A stretch of 64,000 bases of DNA from positions 1,691,426 to 1,755,425 of the forward strand of contig NZ_JAIEZN010000001.1 in assembly GCF_020169335.1 (NCBI RefSeq). The letters run 5' to 3'. Numbering within the stretch: position 1 is the stretch's first letter; every line of letters starts with the position of its first letter. Positions 16,263 to 24,925 of the stretch are shown here, in pieces. The translations under genes and the position numbers were made by a program. The notes below the pieces were generated by a model. It was not told the DNA's origin. It saw only the letters and a program-made list of their open reading frames with translations, and searched no databases. Origin of the DNA: Devosia aquimaris. GTDB taxonomy: Bacteria > Pseudomonadota > Alphaproteobacteria > Rhizobiales > Devosiaceae.

Positions 16263-16943
16263 ATGACGTCCCGTCCCATCCGCATTGCCCCCTCGATCCT
16301 GTCGGCCGATTTCGCGCGCCTGGGCGCCGAGGTCGAGGCCATCGTTCAGGGCGGCGCCGACTATATCCATGTCGACATCATGGATGGCCACTTCGTGCCC
16401 AACATCACCTTTGGCGCCCAGGTCATGGCCTCGGTGCGCAAGCTGACCACCCTGCCCTTTGACGTGCATCTGATGATCGCCCCCGCCGATCCCTATATCC
16501 CCGGCTTTGCCAAGGCGGGCGCCGACATCATCACCGTTCATGCCGAGGCCGGCCCGCATCTGCACCGCTCGCTCCAGCTCATCAAGGCCGAGGGCAAGAA
16601 GGCCGGCGTCGCCATCAACCCGGCCACGCCCATCTCTGTGCTCGAACACGTCATCGCCGATGTCGATCTGGTGCTGGTCATGTCGGTCAATCCCGGCTTT
16701 GGCGGCCAGAGCTTCATCCCCGAGAGTCTGAACAAGCTGCGCCAGGCCCATGCGCTGATCGGCAACCGCCCCATCGACCTCGAAGTCGATGGCGGCATCA
16801 CGCCCGACAATGCCCGCGCCGTTGCTGACGCGGGCGCCAATGTGTTTGTCGCCGGCTCCTCCGTCTATGGCGGCAATGATCCGACTACCTATGCTCCCCG
16901 CATCGCCGCTATCCGCGCCGCCGCTACCAGCCGCACCGCCTGA
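16263..16943 (+). CDS. rpe: Ribulose-phosphate 3-epimerase
   Basis: This 226-residue TIM-barrel enzyme interconverts D-ribulose 5-phosphate and D-xylulose 5-phosphate in the pentose phosphate pathway. The family blocks are complete: [13 protein letters not shown] at the N-terminus, [36 protein letters not shown] and DGGIT near the C-terminus. The metal-binding His and Asp residues lie in these blocks. It uses the product of Gnd, encoded at the left of the window. GAGGTG precedes the ATG. purB follows after 30 bp in the same direction, probably on the same transcript. Confidence 0.95.
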   Translation: MTSRPIRIAPSILSADFARLGAEVEAIVQGGADYIHVDIMDGHFVPNITFGAQVMASVRKLTTLPFDVHLMIAPADPYIPGFAKAGADIITVHAEAGPHLHRSLQLIKAEGKKAGVAINPATPISVLEHVIADVDLVLVMSVNPGFGGQSFIPESLNKLRQAHALIGNRPIDLEVDGGITPDNARAVADAGANVFVAGSSVYGGNDPTTYAPRIAAIRAAATSRTA

Positions 16944-16973
16944 ATCACCTTCTGAACCGGAAAGCCTAACCCC

Positions 16974-18305
16974 ATGATCCCGCGCTACTCCCGCCCCGAA
17001 ATGGTCTCCATCTGGTCGGCCGAGACCCGGTTCGCCATCTGGTTCGAGATCGAGGCGCATGCCACCACCAAGCTGGCCGAACTGGGCGTGGTGCCCAAGG
17101 AATCAGCGCAGAACATCTGGGACGTCATGAATGCCCGCAAGGCTGAGCATGGCGACTATGGCTTTGACGTCGCCCGCATCGACGAGATCGAGCGCACCAC
17201 CAAGCATGACGTCATCGCCTTTTTGACCCACCTTAGCGAAATCGTCGGCCCCGACGCCCGCTTCGTGCACCAGGGCATGACGTCTTCGGATATTCTGGAC
17301 ACCACGCTCTCGGTGCAGCTTGCCCGCGCCGCGGACCTGCTGATTGCCGATTGCGATGCCCTGCTCGCCGCGCTCAAGCGCCGCGCCTATGAGCACAAGG
17401 ACACCATCACCATCGGCCGCAGCCACGGCATCCATGCCGAGCCCACCACCTTTGGCGTCAAGCTGGCCGAAGCCTATGCCGAGTTCAGCCGCAACCGCGC
17501 GCGCCTTGTCGCCGCCCGCGCCGAGATCGCCACCGCCGCCATTTCCGGCGCCATTGGCTCGTTCGCCAATATCGACCCGCAGGTCGAGGAATATGTCGCC
17601 GAAAAGCTGGGCCTGGCCATCGAGCCCGTCTCCACCCAGGTGATTCCCAGGGATCGCCACGCCATGTTTTTTGCGACGCTGGGCGTTGTCGCCAGCTCCA
17701 TCGAACGCGTTGCCATCGAGATCCGCCATCTGCAGCGCACCGAAGTGCTCGAAGCCGAGGAATTCTTCTCCCCCGGCCAGAAGGGCAGCTCGGCCATGCC
17801 GCACAAGCGCAACCCGGTGCTGACCGAAAACCTCACGGGCCTCGCCCGCCTCGTGCGCGGCATGGTGACCCCGGCGCTGGAAAACGTCGCCCTCTGGCAC
17901 GAACGCGACATCTCGCACTCCTCGGTCGAACGCATGATCGGGCCCGACGCCACCGTCACCCTCGATTTCGCTCTCGCCCGCCTCACCGGCGTCATCGACA
18001 AGCTTGTGGTCTATCCCGAGAACATGCGCAAAAACCTCGATCTGCTCGGCGGCCTGCACAATTCCCAGCGCGTGCTGCTGGCCCTCACCCAGGCCGGCTA
18101 TTCCCGCGAGGACAGCTATGCGGCCGTGCAGCGCAATGCCATGAAGGTCTGGGCCATGCAGGGTGACCGCGCCGGCCAGTTCGCGCGCAACCTCAAGGAA
18201 GACCCGCAAGTGACTCTGAGCGATGCGCAAATCGACGACATGTTCGATGACGCCTATCACCTCAAGCATGTCGACACGATCTTCCGCCGGGTGTTCGGCG
18301 CCTAG
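16974..18305 (+). CDS. purB: Adenylosuccinate lyase
   Basis: This 443-residue member of the fumarase/aspartase superfamily has the signature GSSAMPHKRNP. Other family features are TSSDILDTTLSVQLARA and the catalytic-histidine region GRSHGIHAEPTTFG. It cleaves SAICAR to AICAR and adenylosuccinate to AMP, two steps of purine synthesis, as a homotetramer. It sits downstream of rpe and is followed after 3 bp by a run of overlapping small enzymes. purC, which makes its substrate SAICAR, is 3.4 kb downstream. Confidence 0.96.
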   Translation: MIPRYSRPEMVSIWSAETRFAIWFEIEAHATTKLAELGVVPKESAQNIWDVMNARKAEHGDYGFDVARIDEIERTTKHDVIAFLTHLSEIVGPDARFVHQGMTSSDILDTTLSVQLARAADLLIADCDALLAALKRRAYEHKDTITIGRSHGIHAEPTTFGVKLAEAYAEFSRNRARLVAARAEIATAAISGAIGSFANIDPQVEEYVAEKLGLAIEPVSTQVIPRDRHAMFFATLGVVASSIERVAIEIRHLQRTEVLEAEEFFSPGQKGSSAMPHKRNPVLTENLTGLARLVRGMVTPALENVALWHERDISHSSVERMIGPDATVTLDFALARLTGVIDKLVVYPENMRKNLDLLGGLHNSQRVLLALTQAGYSREDSYAAVQRNAMKVWAMQGDRAGQFARNLKEDPQVTLSDAQIDDMFDDAYHLKHVDTIFRRVFGA

Positions 18306-18308
18306 AGC

Positions 18309-18719
18309 ATGATCACCTACGCCCGCGAAGACGGCCTCACCGCTGCCGACTACATTGCCTGCGTGGGCGCAACCTCTCTTGGCCAGGGCCGCCCCCTGGC
18401 CAATACCGACCGCATCCAGGCCATGCTCGACAATGCCGACCTGGTCGTCACTGCCCGCGACGCGGACGGCAGCCTGCTGGGCCTCTTCCGCGCCGTGACC
18501 GACTGGCACTGGGTCTGTTATTGTATCGACCTGGCGGTCGTTGAGGGGCATCAGGGCAAGCACATCGGCCAAACCCTGCTCGACACGGCCGCCGCGCTCT
18601 TGGGGCCCAAGGTCAGCATCGTGCTGCTGTCCAAGCCGAACGCCGAGGGCTTTTATCGCCACATTGGCATGGTGGAGCCCATGGCTGCCTTCATGCGTCC
18701 AAGGACCGATCGTTCATGA
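18309..18719 (+). CDS. GNAT family N-acetyltransferase
   Basis: This 136-residue single-domain GNAT has the central strand CYCIDLAVVEGHQGKHIGQTLLDTA, whose Q/G-x-x-G/A turn binds acetyl-CoA. The C-terminal 'AEGFYRHIGM' block is typical of small bacterial GNATs acting on small amines. It follows purB by 3 bp, and its stop overlaps the next start (ATGA). It is therefore expressed with purB and the hydrolase. No substrate can be named. Confidence 0.85.
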   Translation: MITYAREDGLTAADYIACVGATSLGQGRPLANTDRIQAMLDNADLVVTARDADGSLLGLFRAVTDWHWVCYCIDLAVVEGHQGKHIGQTLLDTAAALLGPKVSIVLLSKPNAEGFYRHIGMVEPMAAFMRPRTDRS

Positions 18720-19267
18720 AGCTCGCTGACGCCGATATCCTCATCCTGCCCGGCCTGGGCAATTCCGGCCCCGGCCATTGGCAGGTCCGCTGGGCCGAGC
18801 GCATGAGCACGGCCGCCATTGTCGAACAGGCCGATTGGGACGAACCCGACCCGGACGACTGGACCGACACCATCGTCAAGGCGGTGGAACTGGCCGAGCG
18901 CCCCGTGGTGCTGGTCGCCCATTCGCTGGCCTGTATCGCCCTGGTGCAGGCGGCGCCGCGCTTTGCCGAGGGCAAGGTGAAAGGGGCGCTGCTGGTCTCC
19001 CCGCCGGACATCGAAGGCAATCCAGATGTCCCTGCCGAGGCCAAGGCCTTCGGCAATGTGCCACGCGATCCGCTGCCCTTTCCGTCCCTCTTGGTCGTCT
19101 CGGACACCGATCCCTATTGCGGGCTGGAAAGCGCGGCCGATTTTGCCGGTGCCTGGGGCTCCGACTTCCATCAGGCAGGCGATGCCGGCCATATAAACGT
19201 GGCCTCTGGCCACGGCCCCTGGCCCGAGGGCCTGCTGATGTTCACCCGGCTGATGCAGCGGCTGTGA
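18716..19267 (+). CDS. RBBP9/YdeN-family alpha/beta hydrolase
   Basis: This 183-residue serine hydrolase-like protein has the RBBP9/YdeN pattern. The N-terminal ILPGLGNSGPGHWQ is followed by nucleophile elbow AHSLACI, a catalytic aspartate in SDTDPYC and a histidine in GHINVASGHGPW. Human RBBP9 cleaves small acyl/aminoacyl substrates; bacterial roles are undefined. Its ATG overlaps the upstream GNAT stop by 4 bp and its stop overlaps the next GNAT start. It is thus the middle of a three-gene translationally coupled set. Confidence 0.88.
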   Translation: MKLADADILILPGLGNSGPGHWQVRWAERMSTAAIVEQADWDEPDPDDWTDTIVKAVELAERPVVLVAHSLACIALVQAAPRFAEGKVKGALLVSPPDIEGNPDVPAEAKAFGNVPRDPLPFPSLLVVSDTDPYCGLESAADFAGAWGSDFHQAGDAGHINVASGHGPWPEGLLMFTRLMQRL

Positions 19268-19686
19268 TGGACGGCTATACCATTGAGGCAGGCGCACCGG
19301 CGCTCGATGACTATCTGCGCCTGCGCATCGCCGCGGGCCTCAGCCCCAAGACCGTCGAACAGGCCGCCCCCGGCCTGCCCAACACCTGGCATGGCGTCAC
19401 GGTAATGTATGAGGGGCGGGCCATCGGCATGGGCCGGATCATCGGCGACGGCGGCACGGCCTTCCAGATCGTCGATATTGCGCTGGAACCCGCCCACCAC
19501 GGCAAGGGCCTGGGCAAGGCCATCATGGCGGCGCTGATGGATCATCTGAATGAGCATGCGCCCGCGGGCGCCTATGTGAGCCTGATCGCCGATGGCGATG
19601 CGCGCCACCTCTATGCCAAATATGGCTTTGAACCGGTGATGCCGGCCTCGATCGGCATGGCGATGCGGGTGACGCGTCCGACCTGA
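19267..19686 (+). CDS. GNAT family N-acetyltransferase
   Basis: This 139-residue GNAT has IVDIALEPAHHGKGLGKAIM as the acetyl-CoA loop and LYAKYGFEPVMP at the C-terminus. It resembles YhbS/AAC(6')-like small acetyltransferases rather than its neighbour at 18309, so the two flanking GNATs do not look like a recent duplication. The start overlaps the hydrolase stop (TGATG). It is the last gene of the rpe-purB run; a 286-bp gap follows. Confidence 0.85.
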   Translation: MDGYTIEAGAPALDDYLRLRIAAGLSPKTVEQAAPGLPNTWHGVTVMYEGRAIGMGRIIGDGGTAFQIVDIALEPAHHGKGLGKAIMAALMDHLNEHAPAGAYVSLIADGDARHLYAKYGFEPVMPASIGMAMRVTRPT

Positions 19687-19972
19687 ATCTTCCCTGCGCC
19701 GCCCCCTGGCGGCCCGATGTTCCATCCCTCGCCAGACCGCTGCCACCAGGCCGCCACACCGGGCCAGATCGTGGCCGATTTGCGATGGATTGGCTTACAT
19801 CTGGGGCCTGCCGGCATACATTTAAGTAAGTTGAGATGGCGGCGGCGCGGGCCTAATCCTCTCCTCGCTGGTTTGGAAACGCCGGCAGGACACACAAGCA
19901 CCTGCGACGCGACGGAGCCTGAAAACCGGCACAAGACGGGCGCTACGCCCAATCGTCTAGTGGACTTTCATC

Positions 19973-20278
19973 ATGCGCAAACTTGTTGCATCCGCCCTCG
20001 TAACCCTGCTCGTTGCTGCCCCCGTCGGCGCCTTTGCGGCGTCCACCACACCGGCTGCCGCCGTCAAGCCGGCCGCGACCGCTTCAGCACAGATGTCGGC
20101 GTCCGGCGTGGTCAAGGCGTTCGACGCCAAGACCCACATGCTGACCCTGGCCGACGGCAAGGTCTACACCCTCCCCGCCACCTTCAAGGATCCCGGCATC
20201 AAGGTCGGCTCCAAGGTGACTGTGCAGTGGCAGCAGAATGGCACCAAGCTCGACGCGACGAGCGTCACGCTGGGCTGA
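19973..20278 (+). CDS. Secreted DUF1344-type protein
   Basis: This 101-residue protein has a cleavable signal peptide (1-22, ending AFA-AS), an Ala/Pro linker and a small beta domain. The beta domain (about 43-101) has the pattern ASGVVKAFDAKTHMLTL, DGKVYTLP and KVGSKVTVQW. That is the DUF1344 pattern seen in rhizobial periplasmic proteins of unknown function. No strong RBS is visible at the ATG. The 286 bp upstream contain no gene I can support. A hairpin follows 14 bp after the stop. Confidence 0.75.
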   Translation: MRKLVASALVTLLVAAPVGAFAASTTPAAAVKPAATASAQMSASGVVKAFDAKTHMLTLADGKVYTLPATFKDPGIKVGSKVTVQWQQNGTKLDATSVTLG

Positions 20279-20291
20279 CCCTCAGCAAAAA

Positions 20292-20319
20292 GGGGAGCCG
20301 GCGCACCGCGCCGGCTCCC
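20292..20319. terminator. Bidirectional terminator hairpin
   Basis: A perfect 12-bp stem (GGGAGCCGGCGC / GCGCCGGCTCCC) has a 3-nt loop. It is preceded by CAAAAAG, giving a T-run on the minus strand. It lies between the convergent DUF1344 and DoxX genes. Confidence 0.75.
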
Positions 20320-20367
20320 TCCTCAATTGGCTTGGCGCAGCCGAACACCCGGCTCTGCGTCCGCCGG

Positions 20368-20964
20368 CTAGAGTTCCCAGCCAAGTCGACGGTCGACCGA
20401 CCAGGCGCCACCGCCAAAGGCGGCAAAGATACCCACGGCACCGGTCCAGAACAGCGAGGCAAAGATCGCCTTGTCCTGCACCTGGGCGAGGAAGCCGGTG
20501 CCACCATCGGCCAGCCGGCGCAGCGCATCAGCGGTGAAGTACTGGGCACCCTCGGGCGATGCGAGCAGGGCCATGCCCGCCTCGGTCAGAAAGCTCGGGC
20601 CATAGGGGTGGGTGTAGTGAAACCACAGGGTGACGCCGAGCATCACCGTATTGGCCAGGGCCCACGGCCGGGTCAGCAGGCCCGCCATGATGCATAGCCC
20701 GCCCACCAGATTGACCAGCGCCAGGAGCGGCGACCAGAACCATCCCGGATAAAAGCTGAGGCTTTCGACAAACCCGGCCATGGCCATGGGATTGCCCATC
20801 TTTACCCAGCCCTCATAGGCCAGCACGGCGCCCACGGCCAGGCGCAGCGCGACCCAGGCAAAGGGTTGGGCAAAGCGGCCATAGAAGGTGCCGAGCACAG
20901 GGATGCCCAGCCGCGTCGTCGGCCTGCGTGTGTCTGCACTAGTGTAGTCAGTCATGCTGCTCAT
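20368..20964 (-). CDS. DoxX family membrane protein
   Basis: This 198-residue protein has four predicted membrane segments. The DoxX pattern includes ALRLAVGAVLAYEGWVKMGNP in helix 1, LVNLVGGLCIMAGLLTRPWAL in helix 3, and a final GAVGIFAAFGGGAWSVDR region. DoxX-like proteins form the membrane subunit of terminal quinol oxidases in archaea; in bacteria they are tied to oxidative-stress complexes or sulfur metabolism. No partner (DoxD/DoxA, SodA or SseA) is adjacent, so its role here is unknown. The start at 20964 could instead be the methionine at residue 4. Confidence 0.83.
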   Translation of the reverse strand: MSSMTDYTSADTRRPTTRLGIPVLGTFYGRFAQPFAWVALRLAVGAVLAYEGWVKMGNPMAMAGFVESLSFYPGWFWSPLLALVNLVGGLCIMAGLLTRPWALANTVMLGVTLWFHYTHPYGPSFLTEAGMALLASPEGAQYFTADALRRLADGGTGFLAQVQDKAIFASLFWTGAVGIFAAFGGGAWSVDRRLGWEL

Positions 20965-21090
20965 GAGAGGTCTCCTTGCTGCCCCTCAGTCTGCACGACC
21001 CAAGCGCCCAGACCTTGCGCTGGGTCAAACAACTGACAATAAACAAAATATTCAGCCGGATCGGACGACTGCAGCGGCCAAAGCCGACGA

Positions 21091-21118
21091 AAAAAGGGAG
21101 CGGGCCAGGCCCGCTCCC
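21091..21118 (-). terminator. Rho-independent terminator of the zeta-subunit gene
   Basis: A 9-bp perfect stem (GGGAGCGGG / CCCGCTCCC, loop CCAGG) is followed on the minus strand by a run of T. It lies 26 bp past the DUF1476 gene stop. Confidence 0.8.
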
Positions 21119-21143
21119 TCCAAATTCTGGCAATGTCCGAGGC

Positions 21144-21467
21144 TCAGCCTTCGTTGGCGATCTGCTCGTTGGCGACCAGCTTGAGCTGCGCCATCTTGGT
21201 GCGAATCACATCGTCGCCAATGCTCAGCCCCTTGGCCTTGAGGTCGCCCGAAACCTTGCGGAACACGTCCTCGTCGCCGGCTTCCTCGAAATCGGCTGCC
21301 ACCACATCGGCGGCATAGGCCTTGGCCTCGTCGCCCGACAGGCTCATCAGCTCTGCGGCCCAGATGCCCAGCAGCTTGTTGCGGCGGGCTTCCGCCTTGA
21401 ACCGGGTCTCAGCGTCAAAGGCAAACTTGGCCTCTTGCCCCTTCTGGCGATCTTCAAACTGGCTCAT
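21144..21467 (-). CDS. F1Fo-ATP synthase inhibitor zeta subunit (DUF1476)
   Basis: This 107-residue all-helical, charged protein has the alphaproteobacterial zeta pattern. The N-terminal FEDRQKGQEAKFAFDAETRFKA contains the inhibitory segment. A four-helix region follows (RRNKLLGIWAAELM, AYAADVVAADFEEAG, DVFRKVSGDL). In Paracoccus, zeta binds F1 and blocks ATP hydrolysis in the cytosol, acting as a functional analogue of mitochondrial IF1. It is divergent from purC with 227 bp between them and has its own terminator. Presence of this family is strong evidence for an alphaproteobacterial host. Confidence 0.9.
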   Translation of the reverse strand: MSQFEDRQKGQEAKFAFDAETRFKAEARRNKLLGIWAAELMSLSGDEAKAYAADVVAADFEEAGDEDVFRKVSGDLKAKGLSIGDDVIRTKMAQLKLVANEQIANEG

Positions 21468-21694
21468 GCAACTCTCCCGCTTGGCTCTGCGCGGCCGCCT
21501 CTGCGGCGCTTGCCCACCGACATAGGCGGTTCAGTTGGCCAAATCAACGGGCTCCCGCGCGATGCGACCTTATGCTCGCCTGTGGAAATGCCGCGCCAAT
21601 GATCCCCAGCCCAGATGCGAAAGCGCTTGCCTTTTTGCATGGTTCTGGCGCATGAAGCGGCCAAATTCCTCACCCCCAACGTTCCGGATTTGCA

Positions 21695-22459
21695 ATGAAC
21701 CGTCGACGCAAAATCTACGAGGGCAAGGCCAAGATCTTGTTCGAAGGTCCTGAGCCCGGCACTCTGGTTCAGTATTTCAAGGACGACACCACCGCCGGCG
21801 ACGGCGCCCGTCATGAAATCATCGACGGCAAGGGCGTGCTGAACAACCGGATTTCCGAGTTCGTGTTCACCAAGCTGAACGGCCTGGGCATCCCGACTCA
21901 CTTCATCCGCCGCATGAACATGCGCGAGCAGCTGATCAAGGAAGTCGAGATCATCCCGCTCGAGATCATCGTGCGCAATTTCGCCGCTGGCTCGCTGGTC
22001 AAGCGCCTGGGCCTCGAACCCGGCACCCAGCTGCCCCGCTCGATCATCGAATTCTGCTACAAGGACGATGCGCTGCATGACCCCATGGTCAGCGAAGAGC
22101 ACATCACCGCCTTTGGCTGGGCCACCCCGGCCGAGCTGGACGACATCATGAGCCTGGCCATCCGGGTCAATGATTTCCTCACCGGCCTGTTCATGGGCGT
22201 GGGCATCCAGCTGGTCGACTTCAAGATCGAATGCGGGCGCCTGTACGAAGGCGATCTGATGCGCATCGTGCTGGCCGACGAGATCAGCCCCGACAGCTGC
22301 CGCCTGTGGGACGTCAAGACCCGCAACAAGATGGACAAGGATCGCTTCCGCGAAAACCTTGGCGGCCTGATCGAGAACTACCGCGAAGTCGCCCAGCGCC
22401 TGGGTATCCTGGTGGAAACCGAAAACGCGCTGACCACTGGTCCGCGCCTGGTTCAGTAG
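21695..22459 (+). CDS. purC: Phosphoribosylaminoimidazole-succinocarboxamide (SAICAR) synthase
   Basis: This 254-residue enzyme joins CAIR and aspartate with ATP to give SAICAR. Recognisable blocks are [13 protein letters not shown] at the N-terminus, [27 protein letters not shown], and the C-terminal [16 protein letters not shown]. It heads the purC-purS unit; purS starts 18 bp after its stop. purB, which uses its product, is 3.4 kb upstream on the same strand. No strong RBS is visible. The next pur gene, purQ, is displaced by about 4.9 kb. Confidence 0.96.
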   Translation: MNRRRKIYEGKAKILFEGPEPGTLVQYFKDDTTAGDGARHEIIDGKGVLNNRISEFVFTKLNGLGIPTHFIRRMNMREQLIKEVEIIPLEIIVRNFAAGSLVKRLGLEPGTQLPRSIIEFCYKDDALHDPMVSEEHITAFGWATPAELDDIMSLAIRVNDFLTGLFMGVGIQLVDFKIECGRLYEGDLMRIVLADEISPDSCRLWDVKTRNKMDKDRFRENLGGLIENYREVAQRLGILVETENALTTGPRLVQ

Positions 22460-22477
22460 TCCTTCGGAGAGATGTCC

Positions 22478-22720
22478 ATGAAAGCCCGTGTCACCGTGAC
22501 CCTCAAGGCCGGCGTTCTCGACCCCCAGGGCCAGGCGATCGAAGGATCGCTGCGTGGCCTGGGCTTTCCCGGCGTGCAATCGGTGCGCCAGGGCAAGGTC
22601 TTTGACCTGGTCCTGGACGGCACCGATGCCGAAGCGGCACGGGCCCAGCTGACCGCCATGTGCGACAAGCTGCTGGCCAATACCGTGATCGAAAACTACG
22701 CGATCGAAATCTCAAATTAA
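22478..22720 (+). CDS. purS: Phosphoribosylformylglycinamidine synthase subunit PurS
   Basis: This 80-residue protein has the PurS pattern KARVTVTLKAGVLDPQGQAIEGSL, GVQSVRQGKVFDL and a C-terminal LLANTVIENYAIEI. PurS bridges PurQ and the small PurL in the FGAM synthase complex. I prefer the ATG at 22478, eight bases after GGAGAG; the alternative at 22472 is too close to it. PurS is obligatory because PurL here is the short form. It follows purC closely, but purQ and purL lie 4.9 and 6.8 kb downstream. Confidence 0.93.
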   Translation: MKARVTVTLKAGVLDPQGQAIEGSLRGLGFPGVQSVRQGKVFDLVLDGTDAEAARAQLTAMCDKLLANTVIENYAIEISN

Positions 22721-22727
22721 CGCTTAA

Positions 22728-22859
22728 ATGCGACAACTCTCGACGCGCCGAGAACTGGCGCTGGATCCCCTGTCGATGCTCAAAATTATTTCGCTGTCTG
22801 TGATGTTCATCGCTTCGCTCGGCCTGCTGTTTGCGGCCTACGCCTCGGTTCCGCTCTAG
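22728..22859 (+). CDS. Possible 43-residue membrane miniprotein
   Basis: A short ORF starts 7 bp after the purS stop. It has a charged, Arg-rich N-terminus (MRQLSTRRELALDPLS) followed by one hydrophobic segment (MLKIISLSVMFIASLGLLFAAYASV) and ends at once. The topology would be a single-pass N-in peptide. No clear Shine-Dalgarno is present, but the distance to purS suits translational coupling. It matches no family I know. Support is positional and compositional only. Confidence 0.4.
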   Translation: MRQLSTRRELALDPLSMLKIISLSVMFIASLGLLFAAYASVPL

Positions 22860-22961
22860 CGCCCAAGGGCGCGATCAGCACCAAATAACGCTGATTTCTC
22901 AGCGGAATGATCCTTTGTTAACCTTGCTTGGCTAGCGTCACACCATCTTGAATTCAAGCTG

Positions 22962-23444
22962 GTGCTGGCTTTGCCTGTGGTCGCATTCGGACGTTACCTG
23001 GTGTCGGCCGGCGCAGCCACGGTGGTCGACGTGGCGCTTGTGCAGCTGTTGCTCGCCCTGAGCCTTGCTGCCAACCCGCTCGCCTATGCCGGGATCATCG
23101 CGCTGGGCGCCCTGGCCGGCATGGCGGTCAATTTCCTGCTGTCCCGCCGGTTCGTCTTTGCCGCCCATGGCCGCGCCGCCCATCGGCAGATTGTCAGCTT
23201 CGTGCTGGTCTCGCTGAGCACCCTGGCCTTGCGCCTGCTGGTTGCCTTTGCGCTTGTCCGGCTTTTTGCCCTGCCCCTCTTTGGCTGGTTGGGCACACTC
23301 CCCATCGACGCCGCCCCCGAGCGCCTGGCCCATCTGGGCGCCGTGGCCGTGGTGACCCTCTATTCCTTCTTTGCGCACAAGCATGTCTCCTTTGCCGGGG
23401 GCATAAGGGCGCTTTTCTCCAGCAAGGCGGCGGTGCGCCCATGA
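22962..23444 (+). CDS. GtrA family membrane protein
   Basis: This 160-residue protein has four transmembrane helices with the GtrA pattern. It begins [23 protein letters not shown], then [11 protein letters not shown] after helix 2, and ends with [11 protein letters not shown]. GtrA-type proteins are thought to flip polyprenyl-phosphate-linked sugars or assist in membrane glycan transfer. The start appears to be GTG at 22962; upstream ATGs are not in frame. Its stop overlaps the next ORF by 4 bp (ATGA), coupling it to the mutase-like flavoprotein. It opens the four-gene cassette between purS and purQ. Confidence 0.87.
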   Translation: MLALPVVAFGRYLVSAGAATVVDVALVQLLLALSLAANPLAYAGIIALGALAGMAVNFLLSRRFVFAAHGRAAHRQIVSFVLVSLSTLALRLLVAFALVRLFALPLFGWLGTLPIDAAPERLAHLGAVAVVTLYSFFAHKHVSFAGGIRALFSSKAAVRP

Positions 23445-24925
23445 ATGTGCAGACCCTGATCATCGGCGCGGGCCCGGCGGGCCTCACCACGGCCTATGAG
23501 CTGACCAAGTCCGGCCAATCCGTCGCCATCGTCGAGCGCGACCCGGTCTATGTCGGCGGCATTTCCCGCACGGTGAACTACAAGGGCTACCGCTTCGACA
23601 TAGGCGGCCACCGCTTCTTTTCCAAGAGTGCCGAGGTCGAGGCCTGGTGGACCGAGATCATGGGCGACGAGCTGCTGGTCCGCCCGCGCTCGAGCCGCAT
23701 CTACTACAATGGCAAGCTGTTCGATTATCCGCTGCGCGCCGCCGATGCGCTGACCAAGTTGGGGCCGATCGAGGCGCTGCGCTGCGTGCTGTCCTATGGC
23801 TGGGCCCGCATCCGCCCCTATCAGAACGTCGTCAGCTTCGAGCAATGGGTGGTCAACAAGTTCGGCCGGCGCCTGTTCGAGATCTTCTTCAAGACCTATA
23901 CCGAAAAGGTCTGGGGCATGGATTGCGCTGATATTTCAGCCGATTGGGCCGCCCAGCGCATCAAGGGGCTCGACCTCTACACCGCCATCATCCAGAGCCT
24001 GGGCCTGGGCAAACGGCCCGCCGAGGGCGAAGGCGTGATCAAGACGCTGATCAACAGCTTCCGCTACCCCCGCCTCGGCCCCGGCCAGATGTGGGAACGC
24101 GCCCGCGACAAGATCATTGCCCAGGGCGGCCAGGTGATGATGGGCTCGTCCATCACCGCCATCAGCCAGCATGCCGAAACCGGCAAATGGGTGGCCATCG
24201 TCACCGATGCCGCGGGCAAGGAAACCAAGGTCACCGCCGACCATCTGGTCTCCACCGCCGCCATCAATGAACTGGTGCGCATGCTGGGTGTCGATGACGA
24301 ACGGGCCGTGGCCGCCGCCAGCGCCGGCCTGCGCTACCGCGATTTCCTGATTGTCGGGCTGATCCTGCGCGGCAAGGAGAGCTTTGACGACAACTGGATC
24401 TATATCCACGACCCCAGTGTCAAAGTCGGCCGCATCCAGAACTTCAAGTCTTGGTCGCCCGACATGGTGCCTGATCCTGACACGGCCTGTTACGGCATGG
24501 AATATTTCTGCAATGCCGGCGACGAAACCTGGGACATGAGCGATGCCGACCTGATCGCCCGCGCCAAGCGCGAGATCGGCCAGCTGGGACTTGCCCGGCC
24601 GGAAGACATCATCGATGGCGCGGTGGTGCGCCAGCCCAAGGCCTATCCGGTCTATGACGACACCTACAAGATCAATGTCGACACCATCACCGAAGGGCTC
24701 GAGTCCCGGTTCACCAACCTGCATCTGGCCGGCCGCAACGGCATGCACAAATACAACAACCAGGACCATGCCATGATGACCGGCATGCTGACGGCGCGGA
24801 ATATCCTCGCCGGTCGGAAGGCCTTCGACGTCTGGGGCGTCAACGAAGACGCCGCCTATCACGAGGGCGGCAATGCTGGCGTGACCAGCATCGAGGAACG
24901 CCTTGTCCCCCGCCGCATCGCCTGA
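23441..24925 (+). CDS. UDP-galactopyranose-mutase-like FAD/NAD(P)-binding protein
   Basis: This 494-residue flavoprotein has an N-terminal FAD-binding Rossmann motif (GAGPAGL, residues 9-15, with a glutamate at the end of strand 2). GGISRTV and [17 protein letters not shown] follow. The late block [26 protein letters not shown] closes the FAD domain. This layout is shared by UDP-galactopyranose mutases and related polysaccharide-locus amine-oxidase-like proteins. Coupling to GtrA and a GT-C-like protein supports a sugar-nucleotide or glycolipid role. True mutase activity is not proven by the motifs; a desaturase- or oxidase-like reaction remains possible. Confidence 0.8.
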   Translation: MNVQTLIIGAGPAGLTTAYELTKSGQSVAIVERDPVYVGGISRTVNYKGYRFDIGGHRFFSKSAEVEAWWTEIMGDELLVRPRSSRIYYNGKLFDYPLRAADALTKLGPIEALRCVLSYGWARIRPYQNVVSFEQWVVNKFGRRLFEIFFKTYTEKVWGMDCADISADWAAQRIKGLDLYTAIIQSLGLGKRPAEGEGVIKTLINSFRYPRLGPGQMWERARDKIIAQGGQVMMGSSITAISQHAETGKWVAIVTDAAGKETKVTADHLVSTAAINELVRMLGVDDERAVAAASAGLRYRDFLIVGLILRGKESFDDNWIYIHDPSVKVGRIQNFKSWSPDMVPDPDTACYGMEYFCNAGDETWDMSDADLIARAKREIGQLGLARPEDIIDGAVVRQPKAYPVYDDTYKINVDTITEGLESRFTNLHLAGRNGMHKYNNQDHAMMTGMLTARNILAGRKAFDVWGVNEDAAYHEGGNAGVTSIEERLVPRRIA

